Of a DNA stretch of 48,520 nt, positions 26,577-33,616 are shown one piece after another. Below the pieces are notes generated by a model. That model was given only the letters and a program-made list of their open reading frames with translations, ran no database searches and was not told the DNA's origin. Location of the stretch: the NCBI GenBank assembly GCA_903907745.1, contig CAIVPF010000040.1:1-48520 (forward strand). The letters run 5' to 3'. A program made the position numbers and the translations under genes. How positions within the stretch are numbered: the first letter of the stretch is position 1; every line of letters starts with the position of its first letter. This DNA is from an uncultured Cytophagaceae bacterium. Its GTDB lineage: Bacteria; Bacteroidota; Bacteroidia; Cytophagales; Spirosomataceae.

Positions 26577-27287
26577 ATGAAACGATTACTATTTCTTTTA
26601 TCAGCCCTTTGTCTTCCATTGACCATTTTTTCACAAACTCTTGAGGTAGAACCTTTTGAGAAAAAATTGAATGAAACGCCGGGTGCAATTTTGTTGGATG
26701 TCCGCACAACGGGGGAATTTGGTGGTGGGCATTTGCCTAAGGCAAAGAACATGGATTTTCGTTCAACAGATTTTGCGAATCAAATCAAAACGCTTCCAAA
26801 AGACCAGCCCATTTTTGTGTATTGCTTGTCTGGAGGCCGCTCGGCCCAGGCAGCAGAGCTATTAAAAAAGGAAGGATATCAAGTGACCGAATTAAAAGGT
26901 GGCTATTTAAAATGGACGACCAAGTTAAAACCATTAGAAGGTGTTCCGGCTGTTTCACATGATGCGGCATGGGATTTAGCTGCTTTTGCAAAGGAAACCA
27001 AGGATGGCAAGGCCGTTGTCGTTGATTTTTATGCCAAATGGTGCGCACCTTGCCTTAAAATGATGCCGACCGTTGACAAATTAGCCGGAGATTTTGCAGG
27101 ACGGGTCAAGGTCTTAAAGGTGGAAGCCGATGGGAATCAGGCGGTTTTACAACAATTTGGTATCGACGAAATCCCGAGTTTTTTGGTTTTCCAAAATGGG
27201 AAAATCATCCAAAAGACATCGGGATTCCGTGAAGAGGTACAATTAAAAGAACTTTTTGATCAGGCTGTTGGGATGACTAATAAATAA
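26577..27287 (+). CDS. Exported rhodanese-thioredoxin fusion protein
   Basis: 236 residues with a signal peptide (about 1-19, cut after FSQ), so it should act in the periplasm. Domain 1 (about 25-120) is a single rhodanese with L-D-V-R-T-T-G-E-F, the H-L-P-K-A-x-N motif and active-site loop C-L-S-G-G-R-S (Cys83). Domain 2 (about 130-232) is a thioredoxin with W-C-A-P-C (155-159) and the cis-Pro loop D-E-I-P-S-F-L-V-F. The pairing suggests transfer of sulfane sulfur, or reduction of the rhodanese persulfide, in one polypeptide. Both active-site motifs are intact. Divergent from eno; no operon partner. Confidence 0.92.
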   Translation: MKRLLFLLSALCLPLTIFSQTLEVEPFEKKLNETPGAILLDVRTTGEFGGGHLPKAKNMDFRSTDFANQIKTLPKDQPIFVYCLSGGRSAQAAELLKKEGYQVTELKGGYLKWTTKLKPLEGVPAVSHDAAWDLAAFAKETKDGKAVVVDFYAKWCAPCLKMMPTVDKLAGDFAGRVKVLKVEADGNQAVLQQFGIDEIPSFLVFQNGKIIQKTSGFREEVQLKELFDQAVGMTNK

Positions 27288-27533
27288 AAATTTTATCTTC
27301 TTACCTATATGCTGAATTCTTAGCGCGTCACTTTCTTTCGTTTCTTAAGATGGAGTAATCTGTGAATAAATCGTATTCAAAAGGATTTTTTTAATAATTT
27401 CTTAATATACCTCCTTAATGGAATTGCTAACTTGTTTTCTAAAATTCTAGAAGGTGTAGGTTTGTTAATTTCTTCCCTTTTATTTGATTAAACCACTGAA
27501 TGGTTTTCCCTAAATTTTTAAAAATTACTTATA

Positions 27534-27974
27534 ATGAAATTAGAAAGCAGTAAAAAAGATGCAAATAAGAATTTTTCTGAATGGACTTATGAGAATGAGG
27601 AGACTTGGAATAAAGAAGTAGTTCAAGAAAAAGTAGAGGAATACAACCGTTTGTTGGAGTATTGCCTAGAAATGGAAAGCAAGGTCGAGTCTTCTCTTCA
27701 AGGTTCCAAAGCAAAACTTAATTTAGCCGCTGATAACACGATTGATACTGGCAAAGTTTTACATCATGAAGTTAGTTTTATCGAAGATAACAAAACAATT
27801 ATATTCCTGATTTTGAATATTCTTTTCATCATTTTTATTTCGTATTTCTTTTTCAAACATCCGGAGGTTGATATTTTTCCTCAAGAAAATATGATTAAAA
27901 AGACGACAATTAGTGCGGCTCCAGATTCGTTAAAATCTGAGCCAATGCCGGCAGCAGATTCCTTAAAAAAATAA
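27534..27974 (+). CDS. Uncharacterised single-pass membrane protein
   Basis: 146 residues; I do not recognise a family. Residues 1-85 are hydrophilic, acidic and helical, with a likely short coiled coil (about 27-58). A membrane span covers about 88-107 (I-I-F-L-I-L-N-I-L-F-I-I-F-I). The C-terminal tail of about 38 residues contains two similar D-S-L-K segments. No signal peptide precedes it, so the N-terminus is probably cytoplasmic. It is preceded by a 246-bp AT-rich intergenic region without a convincing promoter, and converges with the channel-like gene. The context suggests, but does not show, a link to that cluster. Confidence 0.7.
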   Translation: MKLESSKKDANKNFSEWTYENEETWNKEVVQEKVEEYNRLLEYCLEMESKVESSLQGSKAKLNLAADNTIDTGKVLHHEVSFIEDNKTIIFLILNILFIIFISYFFFKHPEVDIFPQENMIKKTTISAAPDSLKSEPMPAADSLKK

Positions 27975-28043
27975 ATAATCGCTTAAGTTAAAAGTTAGGT
28001 ATTTTTAGAATTTAATCCTTTATAAAAGGATTTTAATAGCCAC

Positions 28044-28094
28044 AAAAAGATGAATTAAAATAGACCATTGCTGGCTGTTTTAATTCATCTTTTT
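28044..28094. terminator. Long AT-rich bidirectional hairpin
   Basis: AAAAAGATGAATTAAAA (28044-28060) pairs perfectly with 28078-28094 (17 bp). The loop itself can form a short bulged stem, and A and T tracts flank it. It sits between the convergent genes ending at 27974 and 28104 and fits a two-way intrinsic terminator. Confidence 0.75.
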
Positions 28095-28103
28095 ATTTGT
28101 GTC

Positions 28104-29231
28104 TTAGGAGAAGTTAATCGACACGTAAATAAGAATCGTATTAATTAGGAGGAAAAAGGAGAACACGGTGAAGTTGATTATTTTGTTCATCTTTTTTTCA
28201 AATGAATCGATTACCCCGTCTTTATAAATGACTGCTGGCAAAATAGCTAACAGCGCCATCATGGTTAAAATGACGACGACACAAAAAGCATTAATAATTT
28301 CTGCTAAGGAATAATTGTTTGTGGCAGGAAGCTTGGAGGCTAGGATATAATTGGCACCAGCCGTGGTAAACAGGGCTCCAACGGTATACCTGCTCGGGTC
28401 TGCTGAAAAGGGCGCAATGAATGTCACAAATACAGCGACATAAAGGATTAAAAACAATTTTAAAATTACGGACAATCCCCCTTTATAAATACTGAACGCC
28501 ATTCTATATTGTGAAAAATCGATCTTATACCCCGAAGCAAATTTTGGGTTTCCCCTCGCCGATTTATAGGCATGCGACTTTTCGATTAATTTAATATTTT
28601 GATTTTTCTCATAGCCATTAATCATTACCCGAGAACTAACTTTTGAATCTATCGTATCAGGCTCAAAATATACTTGCGTTCGGTCTAGCCATTTATGTTC
28701 GATCGGTATAATTAAATCATGTTTGTCAATCGGATATAGGGACACATCAAAAAACTGCGTGTTTTTTGCTTTGACAAAATACTGGACGTATTCTACATTG
28801 TTTTTTGGATCCGTGTAATGATCGACGACATCGCATTTTAAAATATCGCCATTTATGATAGTGAAAGGCAATTCGTTTTTATGCGTATTGTCTTTGACCC
28901 CGAGCATGTCCACCTCATTGGGTTTCCACTTGAACCATAAATAAAATTCATAGCTCCAGCTTGATTCTTTGATATCTAAGTTTTCTATCCTCTCAAGATA
29001 GGTACCAATCACCACTTTTTTAGAACTCTCCGGTATGGTTAATGTTTCAGGCTTTGTCTTACCCGGATCCGGAGCTTTGGGATCCATCGTATTTTTCATA
29101 TTGGTGGAAACGACCGTTGCCATTTCCTTAATGGCGTAGGTAATTTTATAGGAAAACACGATTCCTGCCACTAGAATTACTGAAAATATCCCAATGAGGA
29201 TTAAATGAGAAGTTTCTTTTTTGTTAAACAT
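28104..29231 (-). CDS. Pentameric ligand-gated ion channel (Cys-loop-like) homologue
   Basis: 375 residues with pLGIC layout. An N-terminal membrane anchor (about 10-31) replaces a cleavable signal. An extracytoplasmic beta-rich domain (about 65-240) has the start V-V-I-G-T-Y-L-E-R-I-E-N-L-D, then Y-E-F-Y-L-W-F-K-W, and the Cys-loop counterpart F-D-V-S-L-Y-P-I-D-K-H-D-L (161-173) without the two cysteines, as in known bacterial members. Four C-terminal spans follow at about 252-274, 279-297, 309-336 and 350-373. M2 begins after D-P-S-R, the M2-M3 loop reads K-L-P-A-T-N-N-Y-S, and M4 ends V-F-S-F-F-L-L-I-N-T-I-L. It overlaps the upstream gene by one base (TAATG). Family call is from pattern memory; ligand and ion are unknown. 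Confidence 0.72.
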   Translation of the reverse strand: MFNKKETSHLILIGIFSVILVAGIVFSYKITYAIKEMATVVSTNMKNTMDPKAPDPGKTKPETLTIPESSKKVVIGTYLERIENLDIKESSWSYEFYLWFKWKPNEVDMLGVKDNTHKNELPFTIINGDILKCDVVDHYTDPKNNVEYVQYFVKAKNTQFFDVSLYPIDKHDLIIPIEHKWLDRTQVYFEPDTIDSKVSSRVMINGYEKNQNIKLIEKSHAYKSARGNPKFASGYKIDFSQYRMAFSIYKGGLSVILKLFLILYVAVFVTFIAPFSADPSRYTVGALFTTAGANYILASKLPATNNYSLAEIINAFCVVVILTMMALLAILPAVIYKDGVIDSFEKKMNKIINFTVFSFFLLINTILIYVSINFS

Positions 29232-29977
29232 TATTCTTCTAAGTCTGATTTAATTAATTCAATCAATTCTTCCCCTTTGTTTTTCAAGAGGGTCATTTGA
29301 TTCATATTGGTTGATTGATTCCCGTTTTCACTCGAAGTCCAATAGACTAAATCGTTTAAATTTGTTTTATCATAAGAGAACAAATCCTCGTCTTTGTCTA
29401 GGGGCTTGATGAAATATTTGTATTTTTTATTTTTTTCTACGTTCAACATTTGACTGAAAATGCCAGCCTTAATGACCTTGGAAGAAGCAATCCTAAATTG
29501 AATTAATATTTCTTCTTCCGTCTTATTGAGCGCATACACACTTTTTCGAATGTATAAATAATCATTTATTTTTTTGATGATTTCTTTGTTTTCAATGAGC
29601 CTGAACCCATCTGAAAATTGCAATTGGTTTAACGCGGCATCTACACCTTCAAAGGTCTCTAATTTTGTCATTAAACGAGTAAAATAATAAATGTCTTTTT
29701 GATTTGTAATTTTTTCTTGACTTAAAAGGTTGATTAGTTTATTTCCTACCTCTGTTTTTTCCGCACGCGCTTTAATACATTTTGACAAATTAATCCCGTC
29801 ATGCCCCAAATCACCGACTAATGAGCTTAAGTATTCCTTTTCTTTGGTTTTATCTAGGTAATTCTCTCGTAAATTTTCAGCGAGCGCTCCCAAAACGACA
29901 GCCATAAAAAGCATGAAAAAATGTAGAATGTGTTCTTTAAAATCAGAACCAGATTTGTGTGGCGGATGAATGTGCAT
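29231..29977 (-). CDS. Uncharacterised membrane-anchored protein, partner of the channel-like gene
   Basis: 248 residues. A His/Pro-rich start (M-H-I-H-P-P-H-K) leads into one membrane span (about 15-34, H-F-F-M-L-F-M-A-V-V-L-G-A-L-A-E-N), then a charged R-E-N-Y-L-D-K-T-K-E-K-E-Y-L. A mainly helical soluble domain of about 200 residues follows. The H-x-P... F-x-x-x-F-x-M-x-F-x-A-V-x-L-G-x-x-A-E-N-x-R-E-x pattern is one I associate with unnamed Bacteroidota proteins; I know no function. Its stop codon shares a base with the channel-like gene's start, so the two are translationally coupled. Confidence 0.75.
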   Translation of the reverse strand: MHIHPPHKSGSDFKEHILHFFMLFMAVVLGALAENLRENYLDKTKEKEYLSSLVGDLGHDGINLSKCIKARAEKTEVGNKLINLLSQEKITNQKDIYYFTRLMTKLETFEGVDAALNQLQFSDGFRLIENKEIIKKINDYLYIRKSVYALNKTEEEILIQFRIASSKVIKAGIFSQMLNVEKNKKYKYFIKPLDKDEDLFSYDKTNLNDLVYWTSSENGNQSTNMNQMTLLKNKGEELIELIKSDLEE

Positions 29978-30051
29978 TAGTTTTTATTTTAGATGTGATA
30001 AGGTATTTTTAAAAGATATAATAGATAATGTTTTTTAAAGGTAAATGGGGT

Positions 30052-30711
30052 TTAAAAATTTAAGATATGTACAACTTGTAGAAAATTACTTCCACTCTCA
30101 TCGTTTTTGCGGTTATCGATTTGGTTTAAATAGTTGATTTGTAATTCATACTTTTTACTAATCATGTTTCTAATCCCAAACAAAAACCTATTCTTTTCAA
30201 ATGTGGAATTAGTACCTCCAATTGCTAAGAAAAACTCATTTGAAAATTGAGCCTTTACATTTTTGGCGATATTGGTTTGCAAGCCAAACCGATACCTCAT
30301 TCGGTAATTAAATTTCTCTGTCGTAAAAAAATACCGCTGCTCTATTCTATAGCGGTTATCTAATACGAATGGTCCGAATTTTTGCGTTGTCGCGGCTTGT
30401 ATGGACTGCCGAAATTCGTCTGTAATGAGGGGCTTTACATAGTCACCTCCCTCCGTATATGTATTGTGTTTTCCTAAAAGAACGGATAGGACTAAATTGT
30501 TGTCAAATCGATAATTTGTCGTAAAATTTAATTCATTGTAATGGAAGTTCGAATAAAATTTAAGAGATCTTAATTGAACCTCTAATTGATAATTTATTTT
30601 CTTATCTGGATTTTTTCTAACATCAATTACATTCCAACTCCCTAATTCTTGTGCCTTTAATGGTATCGAAAAAATCAATATCAATACGATTAAACTAGGT
30701 TTAATTCTCAT
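30052..30711 (-). CDS. DUF2490 family outer-membrane beta-barrel protein
   Basis: 219 residues from ATG at 30711 (a GTG nine bases upstream is also possible). Signal peptide to about residue 20 (cut after KAQ). The rest is alternating beta strands with many aromatic ends, ending H-I-L-N-F, as in an outer-membrane barrel. DUF2490 features: N-terminal E-L-G-S-W-N, repeated Y-R-F/Y-R-M-R-Y-R-F strands and R-Y-R-I-E-Q-R-Y. Function unknown across the family. It is upstream of the anchored protein and the channel-like gene on the same strand (74-nt gap), so probably in one operon with them. Confidence 0.82.
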   Translation of the reverse strand: MRIKPSLIVLILIFSIPLKAQELGSWNVIDVRKNPDKKINYQLEVQLRSLKFYSNFHYNELNFTTNYRFDNNLVLSVLLGKHNTYTEGGDYVKPLITDEFRQSIQAATTQKFGPFVLDNRYRIEQRYFFTTEKFNYRMRYRFGLQTNIAKNVKAQFSNEFFLAIGGTNSTFEKNRFLFGIRNMISKKYELQINYLNQIDNRKNDESGSNFLQVVHILNF

Positions 30712-30740
30712 GGCACTCACAATTATTCGAAATGTATTTC

Positions 30741-30800
30741 ATTTAAAAGCTTTAAATTAATAATTCATTTTACCTTGTTTATTAAGAAATTGTTAACAAT
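30741..30800. repeat. Two palindromes upstream of the DUF2490 operon
   Basis: ATTTAAA-AGC-TTTAAAT (30741-30757) and the perfect 12-bp palindrome ATTGTTAACAAT (30789-30800) lie 30-90 bp before the DUF2490 start, where operators would be expected. A near -7 box TACATTTC is at 30729-30736. Regulatory use is inferred from position only. Confidence 0.35.
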
Positions 30801-30875
30801 GACAATTCAATGAAATTTTTTGGTTGAAACTTTTTTTCTTTGAATAATAGTACGCTCAAGAGTGTGATTACGTAT

Positions 30876-30915
30876 AATTAAAAAATCCCCGGGGTTTGCC
30901 GGGGATTTTTTAATT
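30876..30915. terminator. Strong hairpin terminator after the aldo/keto reductase gene
   Basis: A perfect 17-bp stem: AATTAAAAAATCCCCGG (30876-30892) and its complement (30899-30915), loop GGTTTG. On the minus strand, a T run follows the GC core, 19 nt beyond the aldo/keto reductase stop codon. Confidence 0.9.
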
Positions 30916-30933
30916 TAAAAAGCGATGTCAAAA

Positions 30934-31905
30934 CTATTGGGACCACTCGGTAGGTTGACGTTCCCAACGATGATCTTTTAACTGATCTAACAATTCTTTG
31001 CTAAGTCCTTTGCCGTCGGATGTGCCTATGTTATTCTGCACATGTTTAATTTTCCGCATGCCTGGTATAATGGTGCCCACATCCGGATTAGACAAAATAA
31101 AACGCAAGGCCATTTCTGGCATATCCATATTTGCGGGTACCATTGGCTTTAATGCATCGGCGTGATCTACGCTGGATGTTAAATTTTCAGGGACAAAATA
31201 GGTGGACCGCCAGTCATCCGCAGGAAATGTAGTTTCATAGGTTAATAAACCTGTCAAACTTCCCTCATCAAAAGGTACCCGGGCAATTACACCTACATCC
31301 ATTTTTTTACACAACGGGAATAATTCATCTTCCGGATTCTGATCGAATATGTTATAAATCACTTGCACGGATGAAATTAGGCCAGTCTCAATTGTCTTTA
31401 AACAATTATTGGGTTCCCAACGGTTAACGGAAACCCCCCAATGAGCTACTTTTCCTTCTTTGGTTAGTTTCTCAATCGCATTTTTCCATTCGTCTTGATC
31501 TGCCCAAGCATCTTCCCAAACATGGAATTGTTGGAGATCAATCTGCTCAACACCCAAATTTTTCAAACTTATTTCCGTGTATTCAATGATATGTGATGCC
31601 GGGAAACAATCCTTTAATTGGAAATGTGACTTTGAAGGCCAAATGAAATTTTTAGGCGGGATCTTAGTAGCCGCATATAATTTTTTATTTGCATGTCTTT
31701 TTAGAAGCTCACCTAATATTCGTTCACTTTTCCCTTCGCCATAGCCCCAAGCTGTATCGAAAAAATTACATCCTAAGTCAACGGACATTTCTAATGATCT
31801 ACTCACCTCGTTTTGATCTGAACCTGACCAATCCGCCAATCCCCACATGCCATATCCAAGCTCACTCACTTCCCAATTCGTTCTTCCAAATCTTCTTTTT
31901 TCCAT
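30934..31905 (-). CDS. Aldo/keto reductase
   Basis: NAD(P)H-dependent oxidoreductase of the (beta/alpha)8 AKR superfamily, 323 residues. Catalytic tetrad readable: Asp and Tyr in F-F-D-T-A-W-G-Y-G-E-G-K-S-E, Lys in A-A-T-K-I-P-P, His in Q-Q-F-H-V-W. Cofactor region near the C-terminus: I-I-P-G-M-R-K-I-K-H-V-Q-N-N. Soluble, no signal. Physiological substrate unknown. Monocistronic, with its own promoter and terminator; divergent from the LytTR gene. Confidence 0.93.
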   Translation of the reverse strand: MEKRRFGRTNWEVSELGYGMWGLADWSGSDQNEVSRSLEMSVDLGCNFFDTAWGYGEGKSERILGELLKRHANKKLYAATKIPPKNFIWPSKSHFQLKDCFPASHIIEYTEISLKNLGVEQIDLQQFHVWEDAWADQDEWKNAIEKLTKEGKVAHWGVSVNRWEPNNCLKTIETGLISSVQVIYNIFDQNPEDELFPLCKKMDVGVIARVPFDEGSLTGLLTYETTFPADDWRSTYFVPENLTSSVDHADALKPMVPANMDMPEMALRFILSNPDVGTIIPGMRKIKHVQNNIGTSDGKGLSKELLDQLKDHRWERQPTEWSQ

Positions 31906-31923
31906 AGTTAATTTTTATAAGAA

Positions 31924-31954
31924 CAAAAGTATACAAACTTTTTCTTCTACCGAA
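31924..31954 (-). promoter_or_regulatory. Promoter of the aldo/keto reductase gene
   Basis: Minus strand: TTCG (31951-31954), 19-nt spacer, TACTTTTG (31924-31931). The -7 box is perfect, the -33 box 3 of 4. The start codon is about 19 nt downstream. Confidence 0.55.
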
Positions 31955-32021
31955 GAACATTATACCCAAATACGCTTTTCGCACTTCCCCTTAATCAATA
32001 GATTGACGATTTAGATGATGA

Positions 32022-32041
32022 AAATATGTTTAAACATATTT
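32022..32041. repeat. Perfect 20-bp palindrome
   Basis: AAATATGTTT (32022-32031) followed immediately by its reverse complement (32032-32041). It lies midway between the divergent aldo/keto reductase and LytTR promoters. Candidate dimer operator; the regulator is not identified. Confidence 0.5.
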
Positions 32042-32146
32042 ATTTTATAATTTTTTTATCCTTTTAATAAACGTTTAGACTGACTTAATTAGTTAATAAC
32101 GCAAATAACTTATTTCGTTTATTTATATCCTTACTTATAGGCTACT

Positions 32147-32179
32147 TTTGGTACGTTAATAGATGCAAATTTATTTTTG
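32147..32179 (+). promoter_or_regulatory. Promoter of the LytTR gene
   Basis: TTTG at 32147-32150, 21-nt spacer, TATTTTTG at 32172-32179; leader of about 30 nt. The spacer contains TACGTTAAT (32152-32160), which fits the 9-mer recognised by LytTR domains, suggesting possible autoregulation. Confidence 0.65.
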
Positions 32180-32215
32180 CTCGAGTTAAGTTCTAAAATT
32201 TTCATCTGTTAAAAT

Positions 32216-32533
32216 ATGAATGAACATATTACAGTAGGCCATACCATCGTACCAATTTCTGAAATTCTCCTCATTCGCGGAGAAGGAAATTATTCGAATA
32301 TAATCACTCGAGATGGCAGAAAACTATTGTCATGCCGGACCTTAAAGTATTTTGCCATGATGTTCGGCACGATCGATTTTATCCGTCCATCGAAGTCGGC
32401 ATTAGTTAATCGGCTAGCCATCGTTCATATAGATTTTAAATCCCAAAAGTCAATTAAGCTTGTAAATGGCGATTTAATTTCCATTTCTCGACGTAACGTT
32501 CGTCCCTTACGAGAATTGTTTCAATCCCTTTGA
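32216..32533 (+). CDS. Stand-alone LytTR DNA-binding protein
   Basis: 105 residues, consisting of only a LytTR domain. It begins with the beta strands P-I-S-E-I-L-L-I-R-G-E-G-N-Y-S-N-I (matching I-x-Y-I-E-S-x-x-N-Y-x-x-[IV]) and continues with S-C-R-T-L-K-Y-F, the conserved F-I-R-P-S-K-S-A-L-V-N motif (usually F-x-R-[IV]-H-[RK]-S-Y-L-[IV]-N), and the I-S-I-S-R-R-N strand. There is no receiver or sensor domain and no histidine kinase nearby, so the signal is unknown. Such proteins bind direct repeats about two helical turns apart. Confidence 0.88.
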   Translation: MNEHITVGHTIVPISEILLIRGEGNYSNIITRDGRKLLSCRTLKYFAMMFGTIDFIRPSKSALVNRLAIVHIDFKSQKSIKLVNGDLISISRRNVRPLRELFQSL

Positions 32534-32602
32534 AAAAAATTATCTTTTTTATGATAAAAAGGGTAATTTAGGTTCTCATCCTATTTTTATCATTTTAATA
32601 CA

Positions 32603-33463
32603 ATGGAAAGAAGAAAATTTTTACAAGGCCTGACCTTGACTGCTGCAGGTTTATACACAAGCCCTTTATTGGCTAAATCTGTTAACATTGGGCCTTTGGC
32701 CGTTCAATTATATACAGTTAGGGATGCCGTGGCGAAGGACCTTGAAGGATCTTTAAGTAAATTGGCGGCAATTGGGTATAAGCAATTGGAATTGTTTGGC
32801 TATAATGGCACCTTCTTTGGTAAAACGGCCAAGGAGTTTAAAACCATATTAGATCGTACAGGATTAAAGGTGGTTAGTTCTCATCATACGACTGGCTTAG
32901 AGGTGAAAGGGAAAGGAACGTTATCCGATGGATGGGATAAGGCCGTTGAAGATTTACATTTACTAGGGGCTGAATTTATGGTGTGTTCCTATTTGCAGCC
33001 TAATGAACGGACAACCAAACATTATGAAATTTTACCTGCGCTTTTGGAGAAATCAGGTATGGCAACAAAAAAAGCAGGAATTCAATTTGCCTATCATAAC
33101 CATGATTTTGAATTTCAAAAATCTGGGGATTTCATTCCCTATGATTTTATTCTAAAAAATACATCTGCGGATTTGGTTAAAATGGAATCTGATTTGTATT
33201 GGTTTGCGAAAGCGGGACAGGATCCTGTCGCGTATTTTGAAAAACATCCAGGTCGTTTCCCTTTATGGCACGTAAAAGACATGGAAGCAGGTTCAGGAAT
33301 ATTTACAGAAGTGGGTAATGGAACGATTAATTTCGACCGTATCTTCGCCGCACGTAAAATTGCAGGTTTAAAATATTGGTTTGTTGAGCAAGATCAAAGT
33401 AAACTAGATCCTTTCGAAAGCTTAAAAATCAGTCGTGATTATCTAGCGAAAAAGAATTTTTAA
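32603..33463 (+). CDS. Exported sugar phosphate isomerase/epimerase-like TIM barrel
   Basis: 286 residues with an N-terminal twin-arginine-type signal (M-E-R-R-K-F-L-Q-G, then hydrophobic to about residue 24, S-P-L-L-A). The mature part is an AP-endonuclease-2-like TIM barrel: A-V-Q-L-Y-T-V-R-D, G-Y-K-Q-L-E-L-F-G, S-S-H-H-T, Y-H-N-H-D-F-E-F (metal ligand region), M-E-S-D-L-Y-W and H-V-K-D-M. These residues suggest a divalent metal site. Probable carbohydrate isomerase in the periplasm; substrate unknown. It pairs conceptually with the Tat-exported Gfo/Idh/MocA protein at 3335. Confidence 0.87.
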   Translation: MERRKFLQGLTLTAAGLYTSPLLAKSVNIGPLAVQLYTVRDAVAKDLEGSLSKLAAIGYKQLELFGYNGTFFGKTAKEFKTILDRTGLKVVSSHHTTGLEVKGKGTLSDGWDKAVEDLHLLGAEFMVCSYLQPNERTTKHYEILPALLEKSGMATKKAGIQFAYHNHDFEFQKSGDFIPYDFILKNTSADLVKMESDLYWFAKAGQDPVAYFEKHPGRFPLWHVKDMEAGSGIFTEVGNGTINFDRIFAARKIAGLKYWFVEQDQSKLDPFESLKISRDYLAKKNF

Positions 33464-33527
33464 GAAATAAATTTTTGCCAAAATTGGGGATCGTATTTCT
33501 CCCAAGCGTGGCATCCAAAAGGCAATG

Positions 33528-33561
33528 AATCCCCATGTAGGCGAAAGCTTATTTGGGGATT
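33528..33561 (+). terminator. Hairpin after the TIM-barrel gene
   Basis: AATCCCCA (33528-33535) pairs with TGGGGATT (33554-33561), with an inner AGGC-GAAA-GCTT stem-loop, followed by TTGTTT. A second small hairpin (GGGAA / TTCCC, 33571-33583) may serve the opposite-strand glycosyltransferase gene. Confidence 0.5.
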
Positions 33562-33616
33562 TTGTTTAATGGGAATTTTTCCCCTCTTTAAAATTTAGGA
33601 TCATGATAACGGCACA

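Larger units (their letters stand above)
31906..32215. other. 310-bp regulatory region between aldo/keto reductase and LytTR genes
   Basis: Very AT-rich and non-coding. It holds divergent promoters (minus 31924-31954, plus 32147-32179), a perfect 20-bp palindrome (32022-32041) and several GTTNA-containing 9-mers resembling LytTR boxes. No RNA gene was recognised. Confidence 0.6.

Noticed and set aside
27288-27533. Possible small RNA or promoter in the AT-rich gap before the small membrane protein gene
   Set aside because: No TAnnTTTG box with a spaced TTTG and no stable hairpin with T tract were found; nothing supportable.
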